Position numbers and translations under genes: made by a program
Shown here: in pieces, positions 7,841 to 16,259 of the stretch
Position numbering within the stretch: the first letter of the stretch is position 1
Layout: each line of letters starts with the position of its first letter
From: CALNYS01 sp942490855
GTDB lineage: Bacteria; Planctomycetota; Phycisphaerae; Phycisphaerales; UBA1924
Reading direction: 5' to 3'
Length of the DNA: 64,000 bases
NCBI GenBank assembly: GCA_942490855.1
Contig: CALNYS010000005.1
Span: forward strand, 186,001-250,000
Notes under the pieces: generated by a model
The model's input: the letters and a program-made list of their open reading frames with translations, nothing else
What the model was told of the DNA's origin: nothing
The model's database searches: none

Positions 7841-10276
7841 TTAGCGCCGCTCGGCGCAAGATCGTCCGTGAGAAGTGTCGCCAGTGTCACCGTCGCCACT
7901 GTGATTCCTTGATTCTGCATGGCGAGAAGTGGCGCCAGTGTCGCCACTGTCACCGTCGCCATAGTGTGATTGGAGGACGAGCCGATCCCCCCTACCATCG
8001 CTCTTGTCCCAGCGAGCGAACCCTTTGCTGACGAGTTTCTCGGCTACCGCCTTCGCGTCGTCGCGTCTTCGGTACCTCCTAAACCCGCGAGTTATCTCTC
8101 GGACACTGACGTTGCCGTCACGCTGGGCTATCCAATCCGTGATTGTTCGTATCTCTGTGTCCTCTTCCGTCTCATCGAGGTACTGGAAGACTCTGATTGC
8201 CTCGTGCGTAAACCAACGGGCAAGAGTGATTCCACTCTCAAGAGACGATGCGCTGATCTCAGTGGCGCCACTGGTGACGGTGACACTGGCGCCATTGGCG
8301 ACGTTTCCCGCCTCGACCAGCTCCACGATGAGCGCGATCCGCGCCGCCGCGGATTCGAGCTTGGAGTACACGGAAGCGATCGCGCCGGTGTGCTCCGCCT
8401 GAGCCCTTCCGTTGGCGTTGACGTACTTCTCCCACAACCCCATCGCCTCGGCGCTCATGCGCAGCGCACGGGGTTTGAGTACGTCGCCTTCGACGCTCTC
8501 CCCTTGCAGCGCGATGAGCCTGTCGAAGACTCGCGCGACTTCCGCCGTCGCCCTCTCGCTTACCTCGGCATCGGTGTACTCCCTGACGCGCCGCGGGGGG
8601 TGTGCGAAGAGGATGCGCATGGCGAGTCCGTTCTCGATGAGGGCCTTGCCGAGCGCCCGCTTGAGCGCGCCGGGCTGGATGCCCCCAGTCACGCTCACCG
8701 ACGCCCGCGGGACAATGAGCGTTCCAGAGGTCTTCCGATCGACCATCAGGGACGAGGCGTCGTGTATCGAAAGCCAGTGGGCCACGTCGCCTCCTTTGCC
8801 CTTCACGTACCGATCAAAGCTCCCGATCCATCCTGAGAGTTCGTCATGCGCCATGAGAAGCCCGCGGGGGTTGTCTCTGAGCAGCGGCGCCAGGGCCTCG
8901 ACCGTCGTGTCTGAGACGATCCAGCGCGAGCAGATGGGACGCTCGGGCTCGGGCGGCGGTGGTGCGCTACCCGGTTTGCGCTTCCACTTCGCCATCTCCA
9001 CTTCCCAGCGTTGGTGCTCCGGCTCCCACGCCTTGACCTCCTCAAGGTGGGCGGTGAGTGCGCGGGTTTGGATCTCCCGGAGGGGTCGCACCGCCGCCTT
9101 CATCGCCGGGCTCTTCGCGGTGCCAGACTCGCCGATGATGGCGGTCCACAGGATCGACGGCGCCTGATACCCGCGCTTGATCTCTGCGACGTGCGTGTTG
9201 CCGATCGCGGACGCCAAAGCCGAGAGCAACGGGAGCGCGACGAATGAGGGATCGCAGTTGATCGCGGCCCCGGCTTCCGACACAAACGATCTGAGCGGAT
9301 CAGGGAAGGCGTCCACTGGGAAGGGCATATAGACCGACCGCTCGGGCGGCTCAATGGTCCGCGGCGCATTGAACGATTCCGCGCCGTCCGCGAGGGCTTC
9401 GATTGCTCGGCGCGTGGCTTCCGCGTCTGCGCCTTCGAGCTTGAGCGCCTGCTCGATGTCCCCTCCTTCCGGTATCTCGGGCCAGCGATCCGCGAGGTTC
9501 ACAAGGCGCACGGACGCGGCGCCCGCGTCGTGGCAGAGCCGGGCGACGGTCTCGGCGTACTCCATGCCCGCGTCGTGGTTGTCCGGGAGGATGACGACGT
9601 GCTTGCCTGCCACAGGGGACCAATCGGTCTTCTGCGCCGCCTTCGCGCCGTGGGCGCTCGTGGTGGCGGGGAGCCCGCACGTCCACGCGATGTCGGCGCA
9701 CTTCTCGCCCTCGACGACGTAGACCGTCTCTTCCTTCACAAGGTCGGGGAGTTGGTAGAGCGGGCGGGGCTCTGGCATCCCTGTGCAGCGCCACGCCCCT
9801 TCGATGAGCGAGACGGGGCGGTAGGTCTTGCCCTCGCCTTCGATGTCCCAGCGGGCGACGACGCCGACGATGGAGCCCGCTGCGTCGTGGTAGTTCCACT
9901 GATCCGTCGGCTCGCAATGGAGCCCTTGAGAGCAATAGGCGATCGCGTCCGCGGCGGAGGCGTGCGCCTTACCCGGCTTTGGCGCGGGCTTGGGGACGGG
10001 CGCGGGCGGTGCGGCTCGCTCGCTTCGGTACGCCTTGTGCCCGTCCTCGCGGGCGAACAGGTCGGACAGCTTCATGCCGAGCGCCGCGGTGATCTGCTCG
10101 GGGGTACACCCCGCGTGGCAGTTGAGCAGCACCCTGTCATCCTCCCCCACCCCCACAGAGAGCGAGGGGGTGCGGTCGTCGTGGGCCGGGCATCGGCAGG
10201 TGTACTGCGTCCGGTAGCCGCGAGGGTCGCAGCCTGCCTCCCGCAGAGCGGCGCGAACGGTGTCGAGCGGCGTCAT
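7841..10276 (-). CDS. DUF3987 primase-helicase with CHC2 zinc finger and Toprim domain
   Basis: 811 residues from ATG 10276, which overlaps the upstream HTH stop in a TGATG arrangement. Residues ~25-65 form a CHC2-type zinc finger (CRCPAHDDRTPSLSV ... NCHAGC). A Toprim fold follows, with YVVEGEKCADIAW and VVILPDNHDAG. The DUF3987 P-loop domain has Walker A GESGTAKS and Walker B LLMAHDELSGW. This architecture is standard for replication proteins of satellites and integrated plasmids. The 3' end is repetitive (GDGDSGDTGAT, GDGDTGDTS). It probably drives element replication after excision. Confidence 0.88.
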   Translation of the reverse strand: MTPLDTVRAALREAGCDPRGYRTQYTCRCPAHDDRTPSLSVGVGEDDRVLLNCHAGCTPEQITAALGMKLSDLFAREDGHKAYRSERAAPPAPVPKPAPKPGKAHASAADAIAYCSQGLHCEPTDQWNYHDAAGSIVGVVARWDIEGEGKTYRPVSLIEGAWRCTGMPEPRPLYQLPDLVKEETVYVVEGEKCADIAWTCGLPATTSAHGAKAAQKTDWSPVAGKHVVILPDNHDAGMEYAETVARLCHDAGAASVRLVNLADRWPEIPEGGDIEQALKLEGADAEATRRAIEALADGAESFNAPRTIEPPERSVYMPFPVDAFPDPLRSFVSEAGAAINCDPSFVALPLLSALASAIGNTHVAEIKRGYQAPSILWTAIIGESGTAKSPAMKAAVRPLREIQTRALTAHLEEVKAWEPEHQRWEVEMAKWKRKPGSAPPPPEPERPICSRWIVSDTTVEALAPLLRDNPRGLLMAHDELSGWIGSFDRYVKGKGGDVAHWLSIHDASSLMVDRKTSGTLIVPRASVSVTGGIQPGALKRALGKALIENGLAMRILFAHPPRRVREYTDAEVSERATAEVARVFDRLIALQGESVEGDVLKPRALRMSAEAMGLWEKYVNANGRAQAEHTGAIASVYSKLESAAARIALIVELVEAGNVANGASVTVTSGATEISASSLESGITLARWFTHEAIRVFQYLDETEEDTEIRTITDWIAQRDGNVSVREITRGFRRYRRRDDAKAVAEKLVSKGFARWDKSDGRGDRLVLQSHYGDGDSGDTGATSRHAESRNHSGDGDTGDTSHGRSCAERR

Positions 10277-10494
10277 CAGGCGCGGTCCTCCCGGAGGCGG
10301 TCCCAGGCGCCGGGGGCGTCGGGGCAGCCGGCGTCGATCCAGCGGGTGACATCGCTCATGGCGTAGCGGACGCAGCGACCGATGCGGACGGCGCGGAGGG
10401 CGCCGCGGTTGGTGAGTTCCCAGAGCTTGCGCTTGGAGATGCTGAGGAAGGCGGCGGTCTCGGGAGGGGTGAGGAGACGTGCTTCGTGAGACAT
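10276..10494 (-). CDS. AlpA/excisionase-like helix-turn-helix protein
   Basis: 72 residues. LTPPETAAFLSISKRKLWELTNRGALRAVRIGR has the MerR-like winged HTH pattern of AlpA and excisionase proteins (PxExAxxLxxSxxTLxxLxxxG). The stop overlaps the start of the primase-helicase gene, so the two are coupled. In related elements such proteins activate integrase or direct excision; here it probably controls the primase-integrase operon and perhaps itself. Confidence 0.85.
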   Translation of the reverse strand: MSHEARLLTPPETAAFLSISKRKLWELTNRGALRAVRIGRCVRYAMSDVTRWIDAGCPDAPGAWDRLREDRA

Positions 10495-10838
10495 GGAGAG
10501 ACTCCGGCCCGCGGGTGGCGGGGGTGAGGTGCGTGCGGGCGCGGCGCGTTGCCTGCCCTTTCACTCCACTGCTATCACACGGTGCGCAGCTTTTGGGTTG
10601 GGAAGCCGTCAAAGTGAGGGCGCGAAGCAAGCGCCTGTGTTTACACCACTTGAGAGCCGAAAAAAGTTCCGCGAGGCTCAGGCCCGCGCGAGGTTCAGGC
10701 GGAGGAGGTCGGCGAGGATGAGCTGCTCGACCTCGGCGCGGCGGGCGTGCTGAGGATGGTCCTCGGGGAGGGGCTGACCGGCGCCGGTGTCGGCGAAGAC
10801 AGCGGCCCAGCCGCTAGAGAGCGGCCGTGACAAGCACC
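10495..10838. other. Gap holding a possible small ORF or gene remnant
   Basis: 344 bp between the HTH gene and herA. The right half on the minus strand (about 10832 to the TGA at 10678-10680) encodes an open stretch including GWAAVFADTGAGQPLPEDHP and ending LRLNLARA, with only TTG as start and no ribosome-binding site. It looks like the 3' end of a gene whose upstream part was lost when SIR2-HerA arrived, but could be a short gene. The left half would hold the HTH-gene promoter; no clear boxes are visible. Confidence 0.4.
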
Positions 10839-12590
10839 CTAACGCCAGTGTTTCTGGTAGTCGGGACCGCCCGACCGAGGTTTGGTGCCCGGCTTGGCCA
10901 CCTGCAAGGTCAACGGGATAGGAAAATCAGTCCCGATGATGGCGGCTTCACCCGGACGGAGGTTTGGTAGGAACGCCGATGCCGCCCGATCAATCTCGCC
11001 GCATGCTCGCTCGACCACTTCACGGTCGCGGTCGTTGGTCAACCGGTGCACGATGAGCGTACCCATTTGGCTCAGCACCCCCTCGGTGATATCGCGGGGC
11101 CGCTGGCTGGCTAGGCACAGGTTCAGCCCATACTTCCGGCCCTCTTTTGCTATCAGCTCGAAGGCGTCTAATCGGGTCATATGGTCATCGCCGCCGATAC
11201 GACGGCCAAGGAAGTTGTGAGCCTCATCGACCAGTACCACGGTCGGGCATTGGCGAAAACCACCAGCGCGCGCCGTGGTGAGGAGTTGGCGGCCGATCAC
11301 GTTGGCGACAATCTCGCGGGCGTGATACTCAAAAGAAACCCCACTCAAGCAAACACGCAGAAGACGGGCGTCCGCATTGCCGGTGAATGCTTCGATTGCT
11401 TTGGTGAGGTTGGAAGCACCTGCTTGCCCCCCGAAAACGCACGCATATGCTGAAGAAGACATCACAGCATTGATCCGAACGATCATCGAGAGGCAGTAAG
11501 AATAGCTACCTTCGTCGTGATCCCCCCACACAGTGTGGTCTCGCTCTCCCTTTGCCTTTCCCCAGCCAGACGGATGAACACACTCTTGCTCTATCTGACG
11601 TACTAAGCAGGACACGTCAAACTCTTGGCGCGGGTCATCTAATTTCGCGGCCGTTACCGGGTCAGATTCCGCCGTTTTGATATTTGCTTTAGGCTGATTG
11701 ATCTTCTTGATTACCCCGTTTGAGGCTAGCGAAGGCTTCACAGTTGCTAAACGGAGGCTACGGATGGCCGCTCGGAGCTTTGGCCCCTGCACCCGCCCCG
11801 CAGGCTCGAAGAGCGCAACGAAGTCTGACTCCATGAAACCGGTCGGAGGAAGCAAGCAGGCGGTGGAACCGGTCGCTTTATCGACCGGATCGCCCAAGTG
11901 CAGGTGTTCTACATGCGGCCCCGTGAAATCGCGATACTCCCCCGTCGCATCCAAGAGGATCAACTTTGAGCCGTGAGCGAGACACTGTTCGATGATCCGT
12001 GCGGTGGTCCAACTCTTACCACCGCCGGTCGCGCCGAGGATGGCGCAGTGACGGCCGAAGAGCCGCTCGGGCTTGATCGACACCTCGCTGTCCCGGGAAT
12101 GGCCGGTGTGGCCGAGCGAGAGCGATACCGCCGCATCATCCCGCACCCCCTGCTCCATCAACTCGGGAAGCAAAGCAATGAAGCGGTGCGGTGCGGCATA
12201 GATGCGATCACCTAGCCGGGGATAGCAGTCAACGCCTGCCACCACTCTGAGGTCATCCATTGCAACCGATCCAAGGAGCTGGATCACCCCGAGCGCGTCC
12301 AAGTCGGAGCGGCCGTCGAAGTCGGGCCGGATCGACCGGCGCTCCGAGTCTTGTAGACGTACTTCGTTGACTCGACCGAGCAAGAGGCTCTGCTGGCCTT
12401 CGATCAGGACGAACTCACCCACCTCGCCGCGCCCGTATCGGTTGCCGGAGAAATGGGAGCCGCTTGGGTTGCCCGCTTCAGTGAGGTTTACACCGACCGA
12501 GCGGGGCGTGATGAACGACGCCACGCCCAGGAACAACTCCGGCCTGAGCAATCCCTTGGGAAACTCGCTCACAAGGTGGGCTGTGCTCAT
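10839..12590 (-). CDS. HerA-family ATPase of a SIR2-HerA defence pair
   Basis: 583 residues. The N-terminal beta-rich region (HAS-barrel-like) is followed by a FtsK/HerA P-loop domain: Walker A GATGGGKS, Walker B VVLVDEAHNFLG, and LASQRPRDI as the sensor segment, then an Arg-rich C-terminal helix. Its ATG overlaps the stop of the SIR2 gene (ATGA), so they are made together. In described SIR2-HerA systems a HerA hexamer assembles with SIR2 subunits and regulates NAD-consuming or nuclease activity during phage infection. Ends YQKHWR. There is no NurA-like partner nearby. Confidence 0.9.
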   Translation of the reverse strand: MSTAHLVSEFPKGLLRPELFLGVASFITPRSVGVNLTEAGNPSGSHFSGNRYGRGEVGEFVLIEGQQSLLLGRVNEVRLQDSERRSIRPDFDGRSDLDALGVIQLLGSVAMDDLRVVAGVDCYPRLGDRIYAAPHRFIALLPELMEQGVRDDAAVSLSLGHTGHSRDSEVSIKPERLFGRHCAILGATGGGKSWTTARIIEQCLAHGSKLILLDATGEYRDFTGPHVEHLHLGDPVDKATGSTACLLPPTGFMESDFVALFEPAGRVQGPKLRAAIRSLRLATVKPSLASNGVIKKINQPKANIKTAESDPVTAAKLDDPRQEFDVSCLVRQIEQECVHPSGWGKAKGERDHTVWGDHDEGSYSYCLSMIVRINAVMSSSAYACVFGGQAGASNLTKAIEAFTGNADARLLRVCLSGVSFEYHAREIVANVIGRQLLTTARAGGFRQCPTVVLVDEAHNFLGRRIGGDDHMTRLDAFELIAKEGRKYGLNLCLASQRPRDITEGVLSQMGTLIVHRLTNDRDREVVERACGEIDRAASAFLPNLRPGEAAIIGTDFPIPLTLQVAKPGTKPRSGGPDYQKHWR

Positions 12591-13813
12591 CCGCCCCCCA
12601 CCACGCCTTTTACCGCCTTCATCAGCGATTCGGCGGGCGTTAGAGAATGCAGGTCCGGCACCATCTGCGCGAACGCCTCAAAGTCTGACTGGATCATCCA
12701 GATGTCCTCGCCACTTTCACTGAGTTGAGCAAGCTCCTCCCAGTACGGTTTGCCGTCCGCGACTTTCTGCTTCGGGCAGTAATCCACGATGATCAGCCGC
12801 AAGTGGGGGTTGGACTTCACTGCCGCCAACAACGGCTCGGAGAGGTGGTTGTCGTTAAATCCAAACCCGGCCACCAATACACAGGTATTGGGTTCGCGGA
12901 TCGCCGCCAAATACTGTGCCATCGATTCAAGGTGTGGCTGGGTGTAGCTACGCTGGTACTTGCCGCGGGCCGGGTAGATCAGACACGCCTCGCTACCTGT
13001 TGGGGACGGCTTCTCCACTATCTCCCCGTTGTCGTCTCGCGCCCAATGGACCGATCCGTGCAGTTTGTAGAGCAAGAACACACCCGGCAGGTAACCGACC
13101 TGTCCGTCACCGCCGCGTCCGCGCAGCACGATGTCGCAGCTGAAGTATCGGGGGTCATAACGCCTAGGCGCGGTGAACGAAAACCCATCCAGCACCACAA
13201 GGCCTATGTCACTCGCTGCCGTCTCAAAGCACAGGTCGTAATTGGTGGTGAAGAGCTTGAGCCGTTGATCGCGTGCTCGACGACGCGACAGACGGTGCAA
13301 GAATGCCTGGTGTCCAGTCAGCTTTGAATCCTTCAAGAACTCCGAGCACTTGTCGAGGATTATCTTCTCTGCGCCTACTAAGAACTTGGTTACTTCTGGC
13401 TTGTCGCGGTTCACATACAGGAACGCCTCGATCCACGAGAGGAACTGTTCAATGTCATGGTTATCTTCAGGATCCAGGTCGTAGCCGACAGACGCGGCAA
13501 CGGTCTTGGCTTGTTCATCCAGAGGCGAGCCGACCACGGCGTTCCATAGGGCACCCATTGACGGGCCGCCTACCGCAAGCGAACAGCCCGATCCCGCCAA
13601 CACCACCAAGTGTTGCATCTGCAGGGCGCCCAGCAGCATGTTCTTGAGTTTGTCCGAGTTCACGGAAGCTTCCGCTTCACTCGCTTCGCGTTCGTCATTC
13701 CCAGCGGTGGGCTGGGCTTCCAGCGGGCGCCACTCGGCGCTGCCGGGTGATCTGAGAAACGGATCCGGCTTTGCCTGCTCTTCGTCGGCTGTTGCCTTCA
13801 CTTCGTCAGCCAT
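12587..13813 (-). CDS. SIR2-domain NADase-type effector of a SIR2-HerA pair
   Basis: About 408 residues from ATG 13813, which has GGGG just upstream; an in-frame extension to 13846 is possible. After an acidic, probably disordered 50-residue N-terminus comes a SIR2-like Rossmann domain: VVLAGSGCSLAVGGPSM (nucleotide loop), LFTTNYDLCFE, YKLHGSVHW with the catalytic-position His, and VAGFGFNDNHL. This is the SIR2 form used in antiphage systems that deplete NAD. The gene is first in the two-gene operon with herA. Confidence 0.9.
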   Translation of the reverse strand: MADEVKATADEEQAKPDPFLRSPGSAEWRPLEAQPTAGNDEREASEAEASVNSDKLKNMLLGALQMQHLVVLAGSGCSLAVGGPSMGALWNAVVGSPLDEQAKTVAASVGYDLDPEDNHDIEQFLSWIEAFLYVNRDKPEVTKFLVGAEKIILDKCSEFLKDSKLTGHQAFLHRLSRRRARDQRLKLFTTNYDLCFETAASDIGLVVLDGFSFTAPRRYDPRYFSCDIVLRGRGGDGQVGYLPGVFLLYKLHGSVHWARDDNGEIVEKPSPTGSEACLIYPARGKYQRSYTQPHLESMAQYLAAIREPNTCVLVAGFGFNDNHLSEPLLAAVKSNPHLRLIIVDYCPKQKVADGKPYWEELAQLSESGEDIWMIQSDFEAFAQMVPDLHSLTPAESLMKAVKGVVGGG

Positions 13814-13846
13814 AGCTACCCCGCTGCAATGCGACTCTCGATTCAA

Positions 13847-13880
13847 CTGGCACCGTAATGCAAAGACTAGTTCTCTAGCC
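13847..13880 (-). promoter_or_regulatory. Upstream region of SIR2-herA
   Basis: The 157 bp between the SIR2 start and the SRAP stop contain short inverted repeats, CTAGttctCTAG near 13868 and CGGTTtatcgtAACCG near 13885-13900. One may be an operator for the defence operon. Promoter boxes are not clear. Confidence 0.25.
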
Positions 13881-13970
13881 CTCTCGGTTTATCGTAACCG
13901 AATAGTGGCTTGACTCGCATCCGGCGTCGTGGACCGAAACAGCGGATGCGTTTCCTGAGCCGCACGAGAC

Positions 13971-14657
13971 TCACCCGATCAGGGGATGAGCAGGCTCCGC
14001 GCAGCGTTCGTCGTCGTGGCTCGGCGTATTCACCCAGCGTGACACCTCGTAAGCGCGCAGCGCGTTATCCGCCGCCGGGCGGAGCATCTGCGCGATCGTC
14101 TCGGCGTCGTCGATCGCCGGGTCCAGCCACTGCCCCACGAGGTCGGCGGGGAGGATGACGGGCATGCGGTTGTGGATGGGTTGCATCGTCGCGTTGGGGG
14201 CGCACGTCAGGACGGTGAAGCTCTCGACCGGCTCGGCGTCGGCGGGCGCCCAGCGGGACCACAGGCCAGCGAGGGCGAAGACATCGGCGTCGGTCGGCAC
14301 GATGTTGTGCGGGCGCTTCACCTTCTCCCCCTCCACCTTCTGCCACTCGTAGAAGCCGGACGCGGGGACGATGCAGCGCTGGCGCCTGACCGCGGGGGCG
14401 AACATGCGCCCCGTCGGCGCCGTCTCGCTGCGGGCGTTGATCGGTTCGGGGCCGCTCTCCCCCGGCTTCCGCCACGGGGGGATGAAGCCCCAGCGGGCCA
14501 TCGTGCCTTCGCGCCCGTCGCCCGTGTCGCGGACGATGAGCGAGCGCTGCGTCGGCGCGATGTTGTAGCGCGGGCCGAGTTCAAGCATCGAGAGGTCGAT
14601 CCCGAAGAGTTCGGCGATGACCGCGGCGGGGGTGGTGAGGGAGAAGCGTCCGCACAT
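13971..14657 (-). CDS. SRAP-family (YedK/HMCES-like) abasic-site-binding protein
   Basis: 228 residues. Catalytic Cys2 is present in MCGRFSLTT, with the family residues Asn in NARSET, Glu in SGFYEWQ and His in IHNRMPVIL. YedK-type proteins form a covalent thiazolidine link to abasic sites in single-stranded DNA and protect them. The gene begins 16 bp after the stop of a Y-family polymerase gene on the same strand, so the pair forms a lesion-tolerance module inside the element. The C-terminus (HPLIG) is complete. Confidence 0.92.
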   Translation of the reverse strand: MCGRFSLTTPAAVIAELFGIDLSMLELGPRYNIAPTQRSLIVRDTGDGREGTMARWGFIPPWRKPGESGPEPINARSETAPTGRMFAPAVRRQRCIVPASGFYEWQKVEGEKVKRPHNIVPTDADVFALAGLWSRWAPADAEPVESFTVLTCAPNATMQPIHNRMPVILPADLVGQWLDPAIDDAETIAQMLRPAADNALRAYEVSRWVNTPSHDDERCAEPAHPLIG

Positions 14658-14673
14658 GGTTTGAGTCTACCGC

Positions 14674-15906
14674 TCAGGCGTGGAGGTCCGGCGCCGCGAG
14701 GTCGGGGATGCTGGAAAACGCGATGCGCATAGGGGCGGAGGCGGTGTCCGCGCTGGCGGGGTGTATGGCCGCGTAGCCGTAGCGTTGGTTGATCCGGTCT
14801 ATCGCGCAGTCGAGCCGTTCCTCGGCCCTCTCGCGGGCGTACAGGGGCGCTGGGGCCTCGCTGACGGGCGTGAGCTTGTTGAGGGTCGCGGCGACGATGA
14901 GGTAGCGGGCGTCGGGGGCGTGGCGCCACTGCTCGCCGAGCGCCGTCAGGAAGACGCGCGTAGACGACGTGGGCGGGAGCTGCGTCTTGCGCGCCCAGGC
15001 GCCCTCGGGGATGAGACGTGCCGCGGTGACGAGTTCGCCCGATCGGTAGCCCTCGCGCCGTAGGCGTTGCGCAGCCTTTGCGAGCAGGCGGACCACGACG
15101 CGCCGGGCCTCGTCGCGCCCGCGCTTCTCTGGGGGGAGGACGTGTTGGTGTCCGAGCGTGCGCCGCACGGTCTTCTTGTCGGGGAGGTCGAAGCCCCGTA
15201 TCAGCATCCACCAGCGCCGCCCATCGACGGACCCGAAGACGCGGGCCATGGCGTCTTCGCTCAGGGCGTACATGCCATCTGTGGTGCGCACGCCGTGAGC
15301 CGCGAAGCGGGCGAGCATCCCGCGGCTGATACCGGGCCAGTCATCGAGGGCCATCGGGTACAGGCAGTCGGGGAGCATGGCGGGCTCGATGATGCTCAGT
15401 CCGTCGGGCTTGTGTTGATCCCCAGCGACCTTGGCGAGCAGGCGGTTGGGGGCGATGCCGATGGAACAGGTGAGGGCGGCGCTGAAGCGCTCGCGGAGGG
15501 TCCGCTTGATCGCCAGCGCCAGCGACGCTGCGCGCACGGGGTCGCGCTCGTCTCCCATGAGCCTGCACGCCATCTCGTCAATCGAGTAGACCCGATCCAC
15601 GGGGATGACCGTCTCGACCGCTTCGATGATGGCGTGGTGGAGCTTCACATACTCGGCGGGGCGGGCGTGGACAAAGCGGATGGTCGGGCAGAGTCGGCGG
15701 GCCTCGTGGATGACCGTCCCTGTGCGCACACCCGCGGGCCTCGCAGCGTAGCTGACGGCGATGCAGCACGAGGACGGGGCGGGGCGGCCCTCGGCGGTGT
15801 AGACGGGGACCACGCCGACCGGCTGCCCCCTGAGCGGGGGTCGCAGGTGCTGCTCGGCAGAGGCGAAGAAGGCGTCCATATCGAGGAAGAGGGTGGTCAG
15901 GGGCAC
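14674..15906 (-). CDS. Y-family (DinB/UmuC-like) translesion DNA polymerase
   Basis: About 410 residues from GTG 15906, preceded by TTGGAG 11 bp upstream; longer in-frame starts at 15936 and 15963 lack such a site. Palm motifs FLDMDAFFASAEQ and VYSIDEMA supply the catalytic acidic residues, and SIGIAPNRLLAKVAGDQHKP is the conserved palm-fingers block. A little-finger domain follows. Ends DLAAPDLHA with no clear beta-clamp motif. Upstream, TTTGGTATATG (15944-15934) resembles an extended -10 box. The SRAP gene follows directly. Confidence 0.9.
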   Translation of the reverse strand: MPLTTLFLDMDAFFASAEQHLRPPLRGQPVGVVPVYTAEGRPAPSSCCIAVSYAARPAGVRTGTVIHEARRLCPTIRFVHARPAEYVKLHHAIIEAVETVIPVDRVYSIDEMACRLMGDERDPVRAASLALAIKRTLRERFSAALTCSIGIAPNRLLAKVAGDQHKPDGLSIIEPAMLPDCLYPMALDDWPGISRGMLARFAAHGVRTTDGMYALSEDAMARVFGSVDGRRWWMLIRGFDLPDKKTVRRTLGHQHVLPPEKRGRDEARRVVVRLLAKAAQRLRREGYRSGELVTAARLIPEGAWARKTQLPPTSSTRVFLTALGEQWRHAPDARYLIVAATLNKLTPVSEAPAPLYARERAEERLDCAIDRINQRYGYAAIHPASADTASAPMRIAFSSIPDLAAPDLHA

Positions 15907-15933
15907 GGATCGGGTCTCCAAGTGGCAACCGAT

Positions 15934-15944
15934 CATATACCAAA
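15934..15944 (-). promoter_or_regulatory. Extended -10-like box TTTGGTATATG before the polymerase gene
   Basis: TTTGGTATATG on the minus strand lies 28 bp before GTG 15906. The core TGGTATATG is repeated before the second recombinase of element 2 (48712-48720) and before the Sel1 gene (54803-54811). No clear LexA operator is visible. Confidence 0.35.
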
Positions 15945-15963
15945 CAGATACCTCCCTGCGCAA

Positions 15964-16140
15964 TCATCCTCCCGCCGCTCCCACCATCGCGGCGATACCC
16001 GCGCGGACGGCTTCGGGGAGGGTTGCCCACGCCCCCACCACCCGCGCCAGTCTCGGGTCCGAGGCGATCGCGGCGCAGGCGATCCGAGTTGCGCCGCATT
16101 TTGCGCCGCCCTCTAGCGGAATCGCTGCTATTGACCCCAT
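15964..16140 (-). CDS. Small ORF at the right end of element 1
   Basis: 58 residues from ATG 16140, ending VRAGIAAMVGAAGG. It shares the phrase GGAKCGAT with the low-complexity tail of the element integrase. The segment DPRLARVVGAWATLPEAVR resembles short tails seen near planctomycete integrases, as I recall them. It may be a real short gene, or the remnant of an integrase C-terminus from an older insertion. An in-frame extension to 16251 only reads antisense tRNA sequence. Confidence 0.35.
   Translation of the reverse strand: MGSIAAIPLEGGAKCGATRIACAAIASDPRLARVVGAWATLPEAVRAGIAAMVGAAGG
16088..16110. repeat. Right-end copy of the 23-bp arm-type repeat
   Basis: It matches the unit at 6666-6688 over 22 bp in the same orientation and lies 41 bp inside the right att core. 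Confidence 0.5.
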
Positions 16141-16151
16141 GAGGGCCGATT

Positions 16152-16172
16152 GTTCAAGTCCCTCCGGGCCCA
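16152..16172 (+). repeat. attR core of element 1 (21-bp direct repeat)
   Basis: Exact copy of the tRNA-Leu 3' end at 6511-6531. Only the T-arm half is present, so this is not a functional tRNA. Confidence 0.88.
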
Positions 16173-16208
16173 TTTGATGTAGTTGCGCCGAGTTGTGCGC
16201 GGCTCGGC

Positions 16209-16224
16209 GCTGCGCCGCGTTTTG
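16209..16224. repeat. Arm-type repeat fragment outside attR
   Basis: GCTGCGCCGCGTTTTG is identical to the start of the left-end repeat at 6643. It sits beyond the att core, preceded by sequence resembling 6620-6642, which suggests remains of a second, older copy of the element's left end. Confidence 0.4.
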
Positions 16225-16259
16225 AGATCCGAGGGCGGAGACCGCGGGCATCTCCTCCG

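Larger units (their letters stand above)
6511..16172. mobile_element. Integrated element 1 in tRNA-Leu, about 9.7 kb, carrying SIR2-HerA and PolY-SRAP modules
   Basis: The T-arm/3' acceptor segment of tRNA-Leu (6511-6531) recurs exactly at 16152-16172. Between the copies all genes lie on the minus strand: a small ORF, Y-family polymerase, SRAP protein, SIR2 protein, HerA ATPase, AlpA-like HTH, DUF3987 primase-helicase and tyrosine integrase, the last reading into the tRNA. There are no capsid, portal or tail genes. Size and content fit a satellite or integrative element with a defence cargo; the SIR2-HerA DNA also looks less GC-biased than its surroundings. Confidence 0.88.

Noticed and set aside
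7860..7970. Short repeats GTGTCACCGTCGCCAC near the end of the primase-helicase gene, considered as iterons
   Set aside because: They are coding (GDGDSGDTGAT-type protein repeats), irregularly spaced, and lie outside a typical origin position; not claimed as an origin.
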